The position numbers and the translations under genes were made by a program. Below the pieces are notes generated by a model. It did no database searches and was not told the DNA's origin. It worked only from the letters and a program-made list of their open reading frames with translations. Shown piece after piece: positions 25,701-37,189 of a stretch of DNA of 64,000 nucleotides. The DNA is from Branchiostoma floridae (taxonomy: Eukaryota; Chordata; Leptocardii; Amphioxiformes; Branchiostomatidae). The stretch spans positions 22,553,976 through 22,617,975 of the forward strand of contig NC_049986.1 in the NCBI RefSeq assembly GCF_000003815.2, written 5' to 3'. The stretch's first letter is position 1. Each line of letters starts with the position of its first letter.

Positions 25701-28700
25701 AACGAGCGATCTAGAACTCATTCCTTAATTCAATCATTTACTGCCATCACCACCAAAAGGTTTTGCAAACAGTTCCCCAAATGGGTAATAGAAGCGAACA
25801 TAGGAGCAAACTGCTACATTTACATTAGTCTATGAGAGAAGTGAACTACAATGTCCTGTGTAAGCGTGCCATAGATAGAAAAAGGATTCTCACATCTCGG
25901 AGCCTGCGGATGGTGGAGCGTAGTTCCTCCAACTGCTGAGATGCGGCTGACCCGTCCATCTCTGCCTGAGTCAGCTTCCGCAACAACAAGTCCCTTTCTG
26001 CACTCATACGTGACTTCTCTGAGCTGTCGGGAACAGAACAGAACATATTAACTTTTTTTAAATTCAAAAATTGGGGTGCATGCAGGACATCAAACAGAGC
26101 AAGATGTCAGCAAAACCTGACTACATTATCTTCTTCCCTGTCTTTAGGACTTAAATTTGAGGATTTGTGATCATATTTCAACACTAAATGTCAATAATTG
26201 TGCCAGTGTACAATTACATGTACATGCAGTATAGTCTAAACATTCCTAAAATATGTGTACAGGCAGCCATACACAGGTATCTCTGTGCAACTCTCTCTAA
26301 ATATACACATGTATAATTATGTATGACATTCTTTTGAAAAATTTGATTTTCGATCCAAAAATCACTGAACAAAGTAGAAATGTAGAGTGGTCACTGGTCC
26401 GACATTAAGCAATTTAGCTCTACGAAGTCATGTCTACCTGGTGAGGGTAACAGAATCCTTCAGCCTCTCGACGCTGCGGCGCAGACGCTCGTTTTCGCGC
26501 TCTGTCACTGTCAGGTCTGTCTTCGCTTCCCTCAGCTCGCTTTCCTGCCGCATCAGGGCATGCTGGGATAGGTCCAGCTTGTCCTTCGTCCTGTCCAGCT
26601 CCCTTTCCTTACGGACAAGATCAGCCTGGGGAAAAAAATCAAAAGTATATTCATTGGCACCTTCCTAACTCCTGTTTTAGCTTATCAAAATAATCAAGCC
26701 AGAGGATCTCAAGTTATACTGACCACAAAGACCCAGGCAAGAATCACACACAGTACCTCCATGAAAAATTGAGGTCTTGCTTTTGCTGTGTCTTTGAGTT
26801 GTGCAGCTAAAATTTGTCTGGTGCAGGTAATTAATGTTACCTGCACAAGTATTTCGAACCCTGAGACATAATCTACAGTTACCTCGTTCCTGAGCGTGCC
26901 CATCTCTGTCATGAGACTGTCGATGCGTTTCTCGTACTGCCGGGCGTCGGCGTTCCTCACGTCGTCAGGGTCAGCCTCCAGGTCAGACCTCCGCAGGGCA
27001 GACCTGTCGGCTGGGTTGATCTCAAGACGAGCGGAATCACCCTGCAACACAGGTGGGAAACACTTAGAGATAACAAGAGCAGAGTCCCCGTGAAACATAG
27101 GTGGGAATTACTTAGAATTTACTGGGTTATGGTGTCAATGTTGGCGTAATGGCCTAGTGTTTGGCACAGAGCCCAGAGGTGGCTTAAAATCCAGCATGCC
27201 ACCGCTGTTGTGCCCTTGGGAAAAGCATGAGCACAGTCCCCCTACAGCACAGGTGGGGAAAACTTAGAGATAAGCATGTATGGTGGTGTCGATGTTGTCA
27301 TAACAGTTAGGGCGTTTGGCACAGAGCCCTGAGATCCCTTAGAAGTTAGAGCATGCCACTGATGTTGTACCCTTGGGAAAAGCACTTGACACGACTTTTC
27401 TCACTCAACCCAGATGTAATTGGGTAACTGACTTCGGTTGAGGTAGGGTAAAAGACAGTGGAAGAAGGCTAGGCTTCGCCTTCCAAATAAATCATATCGA
27501 GTCTTAATAAGACACAGTGGATAATATTGAACCACAGTAGTCCCTACAGCCTCTTCCTTAAAAAGCCTTTAGCTATACTCAGTAACAGTATTATTACACG
27601 AGAATAAGGAATACAAAATGAAGTTATGGGGAGAAAAAAAAATTTAAAAAACAAACAAACACAATAATGATTTGAGATATAGCGGAAGCCTTTTCCCAAC
27701 ATTAGCAATCATAAAATGTACTCAGGAAGCCTTAACTTGTTAGTTCCCCAGCTTATACACAAGTTTATCACTAATTTGCGCTGAAGAAGTTTTCAGCTTT
27801 CTCCCTGGAGAGGAGCTGACAGAGGAAGTGACAAATTACTTCGGATGGAAGATGGATTCGGCAAAATCCCGCAGATGGCACCTTCATAAATCACAAGCCT
27901 GTCATCCGATATCACACTGTGGATAGCAGAGCTCAAAGCTAGATACAGGATGACAAATTACTTCCATCCATGCATCACATCGTAAAAACCCCAGGGCGCT
28001 ACAGTTGACTGCAGGCAGTAAAACCTGTTACACCATCATCACAGTAGGAGAGGGAATAATGGTGGATCTTCTATCGCTGCACATTAGGACAAGTTGAAGG
28101 TTGTCTCGCACTACATGTATACCAGGGTTGTAGCCAGCACCCGTCCCTCCGTTCTTTGACTGAATTCTGCAGCTTGTGACAGAAAAAAAATTCTGCCCAT
28201 TCCGTCCTGTGACAGACAACAATCATTATGCAAAGATGGAGTAAAGCAGTCTCCCTTGTGTAATTTTTCACCAAAACAGGTGCTGTTGAACAGCTTAGTC
28301 TACCTGCAATATATACACCTCAAAATGCAGGAAATAGTGTGTCAGAGAGTCTAGATTTAAACATTTTCTGGGGAAAAATGCCCCCTGACCCCCTAGAAAC
28401 GTTGCGCCAATCAAAAATTGAGGGATAGGAAAATGATTACAGGCTGGCTACAAGCCTGATGTATACTGCCCTAATGGCACCAACTGATATGTGAAATTGC
28501 CAGGAGCAGAAATTCAGAATGAATTAGTAGCAATAATTATTGCAAACCTTTGCAGACATTTGAATCACTATCTTTAACTCAGTCTTAATGCATGCTAAAG
28601 GCAAATGTTGTATATCATTGTCAGACATAACCATTTTCCTACAACGTGGTATCATTGATTGATTGAATAATGCCATTCAAGATGTTCACGTTACTCAAAA

Positions 28701-31700
28701 TATTGAGGAGTATCCGAGTAATGTTTTTTGACAGTCTGTGATGAATGATAGTCAATTTAGATCTGTATGTGAAGATGAGAAGAGATTGCAAATAATTCTA
28801 AGATGTGAAGTATTTATCAAAACCCGTACTAGTAGTAGTAGTCATTTTTTCCCCTGGATGATTTTTATTACACTACATGTACATGTACATGTATATCATT
28901 GCCACCAGTTATGGCTTGAGTTTGAGTATAGTCGATGACTCTAACAGCCCAGGTAAATTGTACAGTATGAGTCTATGTTGTCATGACATATATATGCAAG
29001 ATTAACTGCATCACTACATGCATGTGAGTAACAACCAGCCTGGTCCAAGAATAACTTATATGAGGTTTACTACAAATTCTAATAGATTATACATTTTGGC
29101 ACACTATAGTATATAGTCATTACAGAAGTTTCTGTTAATCTAAAACTTGCTAAACATCCCAGCTGTGCGCGCAGTTGATACTATTTTATATTGTGGTGCT
29201 TTGAGACTCATACAGACTAAACAAATTAAACTTCAACATGCATAATATTTTTGCTGTAGCTTATAAAGTTTATTTGTTAAAACATATAAAAGTTAGGTGT
29301 GACTTCTTATTCATAACCAAGAACTTGAAAAAGGCTTTTAATTTTAAACCGATTAACTCCCTTCTTTTGAACCAAATAAGTCACCATGCAGCTGTGAATT
29401 TTTCGTCACACAAATTAAAACTCAATGTGCATTATCTTCTGCTGTATGTACACTATAAGTTTATTGCTAAAAGTTAGATGTGATTTCTTTTAAGCAAATT
29501 CATAATGTTTAACTCCCTTGAACCCAACAAGCCACCAGCTGTGCGTTTTTGTTGCCACCAAGTTTCGCGACCCTCTCACCTCCAGACCGTACCCCTTTCT
29601 CTTCATCCAGGACAACCACAAGTCGTCCAGGCTCTCTCGAGGCTTTTTCTTCAAACTCCTGATCTTCCTACGGGTTCGCGGGGTGAGCCAGGGGTACTGG
29701 AAGGTACGCATGTGCAGCAGCGGAAAGGAGTTGTTAGAATTTGAATTCGAACTTGGGTTTCTAATGTGAAATTTAGTATATTCCCAGTATCACTCACTTC
29801 AATACCCAGTCTCAGCGCAAGTTAACAGATTCAAAGCTGGTAAACTGAAAGGACAGCAAAATAATGCACCATAACATAAGGTAATCCAAAGTGCAACTTT
29901 CTTATTCTATATTTCTGTTTTCTGCAAGAATATTTGCAATACAATCAAACCAGTCCTGAATTCTTTGAGGCAGACGCTGTACTACTGGCTATCTCTGCGT
30001 CTGTCATGATTAATAGTATGCAACTTGCATACACGAATAGTTTTATGAGAAGAATCAAAGAAACCAATTTTATGTGGCATAAGCTTCTAGCATGATTTCC
30101 AATCATCCAGAGAACCAGTAGACCGTGAGATAGCATGTCATCAAATTCCGGTTGTACCGGCTCAGTAGCGATGAAGCTACGCGGTTTAATTCCCGTGGGA
30201 ATAACCCATAATGAGCGATTCGTATCGTTCAAAGCCACGGTGCCATTTTCTCTCTCATTGTCAAGACTAATGGTTTGAGATAAATGCACTATCTTGTCGC
30301 AACATCAACCCTAAATGGCTCAACGCGACAAAGCCTCAAAGGATGATTTAGTTACATTCCCAGTCTCACTCAGCTGTCATGTAATACTGCATGTTATAAT
30401 ACAGACATTTGTACCAAATTAGAATCAAATCATCAGCATAGAATTATTTCAAGATTGATTTAATTTACATGTAATTACTAGTAGGGAGGATGCCATTACT
30501 GTTATCGCTATGAGCCGCTCTTCATCTAGAAAATTACTTTAATAATGCAGAAATAACTTATAAGATTTCATCGTCATTGAATTTGCAATGAAATTGATGA
30601 AAATTTCCTTCCAACAATTTATATTCAGCTTATAATGACAGATCTTACACAACTGAACTAACACGGGCTCTTATTTAATAAAAAGTGTGAAAAAAATATC
30701 AATGCTGGAGATAGCCGTGGTACTGAAAGTCTGATGACTGTCTGTCAAGTGTTCTAATGAAGAAAGGGGCCTTACTAGAGCCGTATGTGACTCTGGCATT
30801 CAAATCCGCATCCCTCCATCACTTGCTTCTACCAGAATGAGCCATAAATGTTGCCTTTACACAGGAAAGCCAATAGATACAAATGGCCTGCCTTAAATTC
30901 CACATAAGTCAAGATACCCTAAGAGACACTAATGCTGCCTTGAATTCCACATTCTAAAACAATGAGTGGGATTGAGAAAACATATCAACACTGGAGATAG
31001 CCGTGGTGCTGAAAACCTGGAATGATAACTTTGAAGATGACTGTCTGTCACTCTGGGTTCTTATGTGACTGTGGCATTCAGATCCACAGTCCCTCTATCA
31101 CTCTGTCACTGCTATCAGGCTCACAAAGCCACAAATGCTGCCTTGACACAGAATAGCCAAGAGATACAAACAACGGCCTGCCTTCAAGTTCAATTACACA
31201 GAAAATCCTGAAGAGATACAAAGTTACACAGAATACCCCATGAGCCCCAGGGTTTCATTTCCATGGTCTAAAGCCACAATTGATCCCCACATCTATCTCT
31301 CAGTCACATGTAGCATACAGCCATTACGCACACTGCCTTACATAAGTTATAGCCTGCCCTGGACCTGACCTAAGGTAAGGAGATATAGCTGGTGACTTAT
31401 ATAAAAGCTGGGGTGCAGAAAGGGCAAAATGCAGTTTCTGAGGTTTATGGTTGTGCATCATGGGTTCATTAAATATGAATCTCCAATAAAGATGTTGGTA
31501 GGCTGGGTGGATCATTTAGATGTAAAATAAAATCATTCCTATGCAGGCTTGCTTTTAGCCAGACATGCGTCAAGACATCATTTGGACACGCTTTTCTTAA
31601 AATGACAAGAAGAAATTTGATGTGCTACTTGTAGACACCCGTACACTGGGGAGCAGATCCTCTAACAAGCATGAAATTCTGATTGACCAGAGATCCCACT

Positions 31701-34700
31701 AGGTCAATTGCGGTCACAGTCTTCCAATGCACCTCTCTGACAGTAATTTTGCCCCTCAAAATACCTTGGAATGAATGCATGCACCACGTACTAAAATTCT
31801 GGAAAACTCTGCACCATGGAATTGGAAGGTGGATTGCCCCCGGACCCCCTGCGATAGTCACGCCTATATTAATACAGCAACGTTAACCCTTCAAGAAATT
31901 TGGACCCCCATAATAAAATCCTAGCTAAAAGCCTGTTTGTTGGAACTGCTGTGTAATACATATACTGTTGCCCATCTGGTACACACATTCAAATGGAAAA
32001 CATCCCAGAGAATAGGACCATTACTCAGAGACAGCGGCTGCGTCTGAACTTGGGTTGAGCCGAGGAGGTGATATAACCTCTTTGGCTTGAGCTGATCATG
32101 AGTACTAGATATACATCAGATGACTTGGATACATGCTGGGGCGCCGAGAGGGCAGGATACAGTTTCCGAGCTAAATCTTTCAACCTTTTAGTTTTACAGT
32201 GCATCGTGGGTTTATTGAAAATGAGTCTCCAATAAAGACATGTCAAGAGCCCCTTAGTTAGAAGTAAAATTAAATCATTTGTTTATTGAACTATACTATT
32301 ACTTTTAAAGCCATACCAAAATAATCTGGAACTGGAGATCATAACTTCAAATAGCAATTACTTCAGCAACTGGATATGGTTCAGTGAAACATTAAAAAAA
32401 AATAGGTTAGGCCAGTGTTAAATATGTATGCACATGTATGTGGGCATGTGTGCCTGGGTGTAAGTCTTAAGTACTATAATGCTAACTGTGAGACTGTCTG
32501 GTTTACATGTAGATATTCCACCTTCAACACCCTGCGTGCCTTGAAGTTGAATTGCTTCCCTTCCCTATGTCTAGACAGGGCTGAGGCTGAAATGAACAGA
32601 CTGTACATGTGGTGCTCTTCAAATGAGCTCAAAGCATAAACTTGAGCCTTTGATCTAAGTGCTGTCTGGGCAGCAAAAGAAACTGTCAGACAGCTAAGAA
32701 AAAGCAACTGCAGAGAATTTATTTAACTACTCAGGCTAGCTACATGTAACTTATTGTAAGTCCCTCTTTGCTAGAGGTCTGAATTCTTACCACGAAAACA
32801 CACACAAATGAACCACAACACGGACGAACAACACGAGCAACTCAAAGAATGATTTAGAACTGAACGAAAAGCAGTGTGTTTTGCTTAGGTTGTACCTCCC
32901 ATGCAAACATGCAAAGCCGTCTTTTCTAAGAGGTTTACACTCTGCCATACTACAACGTAGTACAAGCAACTCAAAGATTTTGAGCTGAACAAAAATCAGT
33001 GCTGCATTTTGCTAGCCATCACCACCACATATTCCTACTGACCAAAATGATTGAGCCTGGGCGGTTGCTACAGATTCTTCATAAACAAATCTTTCTTTGC
33101 TGCTCATAGAGGTTTGCACAGTCTGCTATCTACAAGCAACTCAAAGATTTAGAGCTGAACAAAAAGCAGTGCGTTTTTCTGGCCACCACCACATCTACCC
33201 CACAGTAAGGTCAGTCGTACCTCCCATGCAAACTTCCCTCCGCGGGTAGACTTCCCGGGAGCCGGGACCCAGGGCTCCTTCGCGGGCGGACTCTGGCTAC
33301 GCGCGAGAGATGAGGGTGGGGGAGGGCTACGTACTCGTGATGACGTCCGGCGTACGTTCCCGGGACCGCCGAAGGTGCTGCCTCGGGCGAACCGCGTCCT
33401 CTTCATCCGGCCCTGGAAGAAGAAAACGAAGGGCAAAAATGTCTGTTACTTTGTACTAAATTGTACATATCAATTGTGATGCAATAAAGTTGAAACTGTA
33501 TACTGAGTTGAAACATACATGAGAAAACTCAAAGAAAGTACAGAATTTTTGGTTCTAAACTATATTCATCATAGGACACTAGTAAGAGTTGCCAATTGAA
33601 GTTCTTACCCTATACTATATAGCAATAAGTTTAACATTTATCTATTTTCATGCATATTTCCTTACTTTCCTAAACTACATATGCAAGTGTTCCTTTGGGT
33701 TTTCTGGCTAATTTGAAAAGTACATACTTTAGTCGACAAAATACAATACTACGTGCACCAATACCCAAAATGAATTTTGAGTCCAGCCCTAAGCAAACAC
33801 ACTGCATGACCTTGGTATGTATTGACCTGACCATTACCATGTAAAGTCAAAACCTCACAGCAATCAATATCAGTGGGTAATATCCCTCTCATCACCTCTA
33901 TCTCTGTAACATAATATTACACCACAGACCATCAGTCAAACTGTCAACAACACTGGAACCTGAATAGTGTGAGCTGGGATATGGGCAAGACTGTACGGTC
34001 AAACCTGCCTAAAGAGACTGGGTTATGGGCAAGACTGAACAAGACTGTAGGTCAAACCTGCAGAAGAAGACCACTCATATTCATGATGAGATAATTAGTG
34101 AACAGGTTGGTTCTTAATGCTTGTGGTGATTGGAAAAATTATTTACTTTACAATATAAGGGACCACCAAAAACTTAAAAGTGGTCATATTGAACAAGTGG
34201 TCCTCATCACATGTAACTTGTATGTCAAGGTCACTTGAATGAGTTGAACGGTAGGATGTTTTTGCCTAAAATTCAGAATGAACAACTAAATGACCTTGCC
34301 TTTTACTATTTTAGTTTAAAACTAAAAGTCTACACTCTGCAGAAAATGATAAATTTGCTAGCCTTCTCATTTCAACTTCTCTACAAATTTTTGTCATTTA
34401 TGACCCTAATGGCCTCTCTGCTCTAGTCTAGCCATCATGATGTTCCTTTGAAAGCAGAAAGAACATTATAAGTAGCTAGACTAAGTATAGCTACTCTCTA
34501 GGGCTAGTATGACATATTATCCATCAGATTCCTTCAAAGTCCCATTACGATCTGAGCCATCTTTTTTTCACCACCCTTTGACTCCGGAGATTGAGGTGTT
34601 GAGCCCAAAAGTAAAATGCTCTTGTCAGCACATTACGGCGAGCCACAATTGCCAAGGGAATACCACCAGGGTAAGACCGTACATGTTACTAGTAGTAGTA

Positions 34701-35658
34701 CTAGATGTGCTGAATGGGTATTTCCACAGCTAGCCTAAGGGAACTGCACAGTCTGTTTGCATCAATTCTTAATGTCTTCTTTTTTGCCTTCGACTTGACT
34801 TGCTGTCTGACTAAAATTTTGGACAAAAGCCTTATCTCCAAGAAGATGTTAGGGTGGAAAATTGATACATTTTCTGGCCATAGGTGAGCCATTACGATCT
34901 GAGCCATTTTTTTTTCACCACCTTTGACTCTGAGATTGAGGTGTTAAGCCTAAGAGTAAAATGCTCTTATCTGCACATTACAGTGAGCCAAATGCCAAGG
35001 GAATAACACCAGACTCAGGCCGTAATATGTTTTTACTAGATGTGCTCAGTGGGTATTTCCACAGCTAGCCTAAGGGACTGCTCCGTCTGTTTTCATCAAT
35101 TTTCATGCTATCTTTTCCCTTTGACTTTTTGGATATTAGGTGGGTGGGCTGACTGCTCTCTCTTCACCATTAGGGGATGACTTGCGAGGAGCTTACAACA
35201 GGTAAGGCCAAATCGCAAGGGTCGGGAGTGGCTGCTATTCAGCGCTAACTCAGGTGACCTCAATGATACAACAAAAAATGCCCGAGGAACTGTAAGCAGC
35301 CATAGGACTGTGGTTTACAGTGTTTTGATCCACTCACACCGAGAAGGCTACTGTAGAGTAGAGAAACCAAAGAACTTCAAGTCAGATTGAAAACAACTGT
35401 TGACAATGGTCCACACAAACACCTGCTTGGAGATCAGGATTTTGTTTTCAAACTTCTCAAAGTTTGATCAGCTAAAAGAAAACCTGGTATCTGCACTATA
35501 ACATTCAGCTCAACAAGGTCCCTGTACACAGAAATACTTACATCTACAGCCTTTGCGGTGGCAGATTTCTTCCCCTTCTTGACGTGCACATGAACAGGTG
35601 TCTCCTCATCAACGTGCAGGTGGATCGGTGAGGTGCGCCCGTCATCCCTGGACATCAT
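10743..35658 (-). CDS. ODF2: ODF2 / cenexin, coiled-coil protein of centriole distal appendage region and sperm tail
   Basis: In vertebrates ODF2 is a subdistal-appendage and sperm outer-dense-fibre protein. Coding exons, in transcript order: 35542-35658, 33221-33412, 29580-29696, 26883-27041, 26438-26625, 25894-26023, 25190-25321, 23579-23653, 23011-23082, 22204-22320, 21901-21972, 21479-21592, 19809-19918, 19255-19390, 18648-18758, 13977-14081, 13387-13545, 12760-13056, 12248-12340, 10743-10919. They sum to 2673 nt (890 aa) with all phases consistent. The start ATGATG immediately follows an acceptor, so the 5' UTR is in an upstream exon. The N-terminus (IHLHVDEETPVHVHVKK) matches the long cenexin form (LHVHVDENTPVHVHIKK). 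EPWVPAPGKS matches the cenexin exon with VPWMPPGKS. Coiled-coil blocks follow vertebrate order (YEKRIDSLM, LTQAEMDG, RLDEFESTNRTLR, VIAKRED). The tail NRSMQNYVSFLKSSYANVFGD is nearly identical. The third exon (39 aa) has no vertebrate counterpart that I recall. Several introns hold copies of neighbouring exon borders. Confidence 0.93.
10884..11800 (-). repeat. Tandem copies of the acceptor half of the last ODF2 exon
   Basis: The acceptor and first about 13 codons of the last exon (HERKHHSKLQDLT; real border at 10919/10920) recur upstream in the intron near 11046-11090, 11217-11262, 11582-11624 and 11753-11795. The unit is about 170 bp (the third interval is lengthened by the MITE at 11329-11540). 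Each copy keeps the CAG acceptor. The coding part soon runs into non-homologous sequence and a stop. That gives four decoy acceptors upstream of the real one. Confidence 0.85.
11329..11540. mobile_element. MITE with TACTGTAAATGCA-type inverted ends
   Basis: Ends TACTGTAAATGCA and TGCATTTACAGTA are perfectly inverted. The interior carries repeated TTCGCGGTGGTTTTAA boxes and GCGGCCGCCGCG. It has inserted within the tandem array of ODF2 last-exon copies, so it is younger than that array. Confidence 0.8.
12648..12705 (-). repeat. Copy of the donor half of ODF2 coding exon 18
   Basis: Minus-strand sequence repeats the end of the exon at 12760-13056 (ARDKASSK then a GT donor at the copy's end), about 100 bp downstream of it. 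The donor is kept (AAG-gtaaaac), with point differences in the codons. A partial exon without its own acceptor. Confidence 0.8.
13690..13880 (+). mobile_element. Decayed C-terminal fragment of a LINE
   Basis: Plus-strand GRGRLRKTWMECVRRESS resembles the conserved end of many LINE polyproteins (GRPRKTW..CV...L). It is followed by stops and by HWTEPHGS-type residue. Embedded in an ODF2 intron and clearly non-functional. Confidence 0.6.
15640..15880. mobile_element. Element with long inverted repeats around an assembly gap
   Basis: The sequence left of the gap (about 15640-15696, including GAAAATCGATCGGACGACG) is the inverted complement of the sequence right of it (about 15830-15880, CGTCGTCCGATCGATTTTC), with 45-60 bp arms. 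This is a terminal-inverted-repeat element or hairpin whose centre was not assembled. Sits in the large ODF2 intron 14082-18647. Confidence 0.75.
15697..15796. other. Assembly gap of exactly 100 N
   Basis: One hundred consecutive N. The round number suggests a gap of unknown true length. Any feature read across it, such as the two open frames containing X, is meaningless. Confidence 0.99.
16820..18580 (-). repeat. Dispersed copies of the donor end of ODF2 coding exon 15
   Basis: The exon end EYKQQ plus donor (real at 18648-18672; plus-strand CATACCTGTTGTTTGTACTC) recurs near 18527-18557, 18366-18392, 16970-17004 and, degenerate, 16831-16869. The flanking intron sequence (GAGACAAGACT, GGTGTGCTACAAAAAGAGCA, AGTTAGACACCAG) is repeated with it. 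The copies were later separated by the insertion at 17090-18316. Confidence 0.75.
17090..18316. mobile_element. 1.2-kb non-autonomous DNA element, GGCCACACCAAT-end family
   Basis: The left end runs GGCCACACCAATTTAATTCG, then TTGGTTCTCGG. The right end reads CCGAGAACCAACAAATTAAA and ends TTGGTATGGCC. Together they form inverted repeats of about 30 bp. The interior has long A and T runs (17149-17163, 18231-18252) and no convincing gene. It is the largest copy of the family in this window and splits the array of exon-15 border copies. Confidence 0.7.
19040..19250 (+). mobile_element. 3' terminal LINE fragment next to an ODF2 splice donor
   Basis: Plus-strand frame: DGLTASDCGQEQTMKHLLVC, then PLLPEPCT, then a stop near 19225 and a (GAA)n tail at 19235-19248. 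Cys-x-Cys-x...HLL-x-C is the usual C-terminal zinc-knuckle signature of several LINE clades. It lies antisense to ODF2 and ends about 5 bases short of the donor GT (19254-19253) of coding exon 14. Confidence 0.75.
20003..20160. repeat. 26-bp tandem repeat, about 5.5 copies
   Basis: Unit GATGCTATGAAGAACGTACA followed by TTTGCT, with alternating CTAT/CCAT variants. Simple satellite in an ODF2 intron; no coding meaning. Confidence 0.9.
20244..20579. mobile_element. MITE with CCAGGGTTCTAG ends and TTTTAGCGTAGTGG boxes
   Basis: Left end CCAGGGTTCTAGTCAGG followed by ATTTTAGCGTAGTGG is inverted at the right (CCACTACGCTAAAAT ... CTAGAACCCTGG). Two extra direct TTAGCGTAGTGG boxes lie near 20495 and 20531. 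Non-coding DNA element. The GC-richer stretch at 20880-21420 that follows in the same intron is unexplained. Confidence 0.75.
22802..22962. mobile_element. MITE of the GGCCACACCAAT-end family
   Basis: Ends GGCAACACTAATTTAATTTG (left) and CAACAAATTAAGTTTGTGTG (right) are imperfect inverted repeats of about 30 bp. Confidence 0.75.
23737..23962. mobile_element. MITE of the GGCCACACCAAT-end family
   Basis: Left end GGTCCACACCATCTCAATTC, right end AAAATATTGGTGTGGCC. More diverged than the copy at 22802. Confidence 0.55.
24058..24180. repeat. CA-rich microsatellite
   Basis: Mixed ACAC, ACAT and GCATGCAC runs. The overlapping cysteine/valine-rich open frames are translations of this repeat. Confidence 0.85.
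25092..25152 (-). repeat. Copy of the donor half of ODF2 coding exon 7
   Basis: Minus-strand 25152-25093 repeats FESTNRTLRTLLQDQYRKE and its GTAACC donor, 100 bp downstream of the real exon end at 25190. Codon differences are mainly synonymous. No acceptor precedes the copy. Confidence 0.88.
27042..29579. other. ODF2 intron between coding exons 3 and 4
   Basis: Near its 3' end are two degenerate copies of the exon-4 acceptor border (real border 27041/27042; copies about 27081-27106 and 27232-27262, each with a GTCCCC-type box and CATAGGTGGGA or CACAGGTGGGG). The rest is AT-rich with short repeats (CATGTACATGTACATG near 28877) and no gene I can support. Confidence 0.55.
30701..31195. repeat. 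Diverged duplication of about 205 bp
   Basis: 30701-30905 and 30989-31195 share GGAGATAGCCGTGGT, GATGACTGTCTGTCA, GTGACTCTGGCATTCA and AAATGCTGCCTT blocks in order. A further dispersed pair (about 31380-31510 and 32115-32250, sharing GAATCTCCAATAAAGA) lies in the same ODF2 intron (29697-33220). Confidence 0.6.
32885..32925 (-). repeat. Copy of the donor end of ODF2 coding exon 2
   Basis: Plus-strand GTACCTCCCATGCAAAC at about 32893 equals the real exon-2 end at 33217-33233 (FAWE plus GTAC donor). The surrounding intron (GAACAAAAAGCAGTGCGTTT, CTACAAGCAACTCAAAGA) is also repeated near 32850, 32960 and 33130. Confidence 0.65.
34540..35090. repeat. Direct duplication of about 200 bp, 350 bp apart
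   Basis: 34543-34740 and 34890-35085 share CATTACGATCTGAGCCAT, TTGAGGTGTT, AAAATGCTCTTGTCAGCACA and CCACAGCTAGCCTAAGGGA. Intron of ODF2; no coding evidence. Nothing else is recognised in 33413-35541. Confidence 0.75.
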
Positions 35659-36754
35659 CTGATGGGAGGGAAAACATGCTGAATTGATAAATTGAGTCTA
35701 CAGAGAGATTGCAAGGACACAACTTTGTATGTATGTAGTTATATGACTGACTGTGAAGAATCTCAAGTTTTTTTTTTGTAAACCTATCAAAGTTGTCAAA
35801 CACTTGGGAAGATGACATTTTAAAACTTCCAGATTTTGTAGAAACCTTAAGCTTCATACCAAATTTTATCTGATCAGAAGCTGATGTTGTTATTCAACTT
35901 ATTGGCTTACAAATTTACATGCTGCAAAATGCTAAATGGCTTACATGTAGATTAATCGATCTACATATTTTATACAAAAATCTCAAATGGAATCCAAGAG
36001 AGTTTAGGAGTAGGACTGAAATAAGTTTTCCCCCCATTTCTTTCCTTTTCTGAGAGAATGCACACGTGCACAGAATATCAACTACAGACATCATGTGTGA
36101 TCAAATTCCATCACCCCACATGGCGCTTCCCAGATCAATGACAACTCTTCTGTTCAGCATCCATCTTAATTCCCAAACGGCCAGCGGACAAGGCTTCCTC
36201 CAGACCTCTACATAAATACAATGTCATGATGTATGTAGGCTGAAAGCTGCAGCTTGTAGCACATGGACTCAAATCCGGCCTCCCACGACGTCGGTAATGG
36301 AAGGATTTTCGTTCATCCCAGCTTTTCCTCCCTGCGACTTAAAATATCGTCAACCTTGTGGCATCAAACGGCCATGGATATCGTTTATGAGTCAGTGTAT
36401 CATTCAGCATCATTACATAGCCTTCCTAGATAGAAATAATTAGACCATCTACTGCCCATGTAGCCAATTTACTTAAGTAATAGTAGTAGTGGTTATACAT
36501 CATGCTGACAGGTTTAAGCATTACCATTTTGGTGAACATGGAATTGTCCTTTGGGAATATATTATTAACTTTTTTTCAGAACCTTTCATTTGTATGTGAC
36601 CTGTATACTGCTACTAGTGGCAATAGCAAATATGCACCTATAATTTTCATGTCTGACAACACTTAGGTAGAGTTAGAACATACTAGCAATCTGATCCAGA
36701 TGACATTAGATTAGACACCTTTATGTTATCCAATATTATTTTGGATATCATAGC

Positions 36755-37189
36755 CCATGCAGCCTTGTCACAAACTTTTAGAGTAGGGGGCTAATATATG
36801 AAGGTAGCAGGCAAGGCGCGTAGCGGCTTGCGGCGAGCCACGAAGTGGCGAGCTGGGGGTAGGTACGGGAATTTTTAAATTCAGACCCCTAAATATGGTT
36901 TGGGGGTGTATTTTGGGTAACTTTTATTGTTATCTTTAAACTTTGAATTGACAAAAAAATCCTGAATTTCAAAAAAATTCGGCATAGGTTGCCCGCTATG
37001 ACCCCTAACCGGGGGCCAACTATCAGAAAACTGCCAGAGGTTTATCAAAACAAATTGCTGGGGGATTTTGTAACGGGGAGCACTGGACTTTTATTTTTTG
37101 AAATTCTACCCCAAAGTAGCCGGCTGGAAAAATGTAAGTAGGCGGCTAAAATCGCCGCCTGCCGCCTTGTTTTGACAAGGCTGCCATGT
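36755..37189. mobile_element. TIR element with CATGCAGCCTTGTCA ends
   Basis: CATGCAGCCTTGTCACAAAC at the left is inverted at the right (TTTTGACAAGGCTGCCATG). The interior is GC-rich near both ends (TAGCGGCTTGCGGCG; ATCGCCGCCTGCCGCC), unlike the surrounding AT-rich intron. Confidence 0.65.

Noticed and set aside
29945-30289. 114-aa minus-strand open frame with a hydrophobic segment
   Set aside because: Mid-intron, with no exon borders fitting ODF2; looks like decayed repeat.
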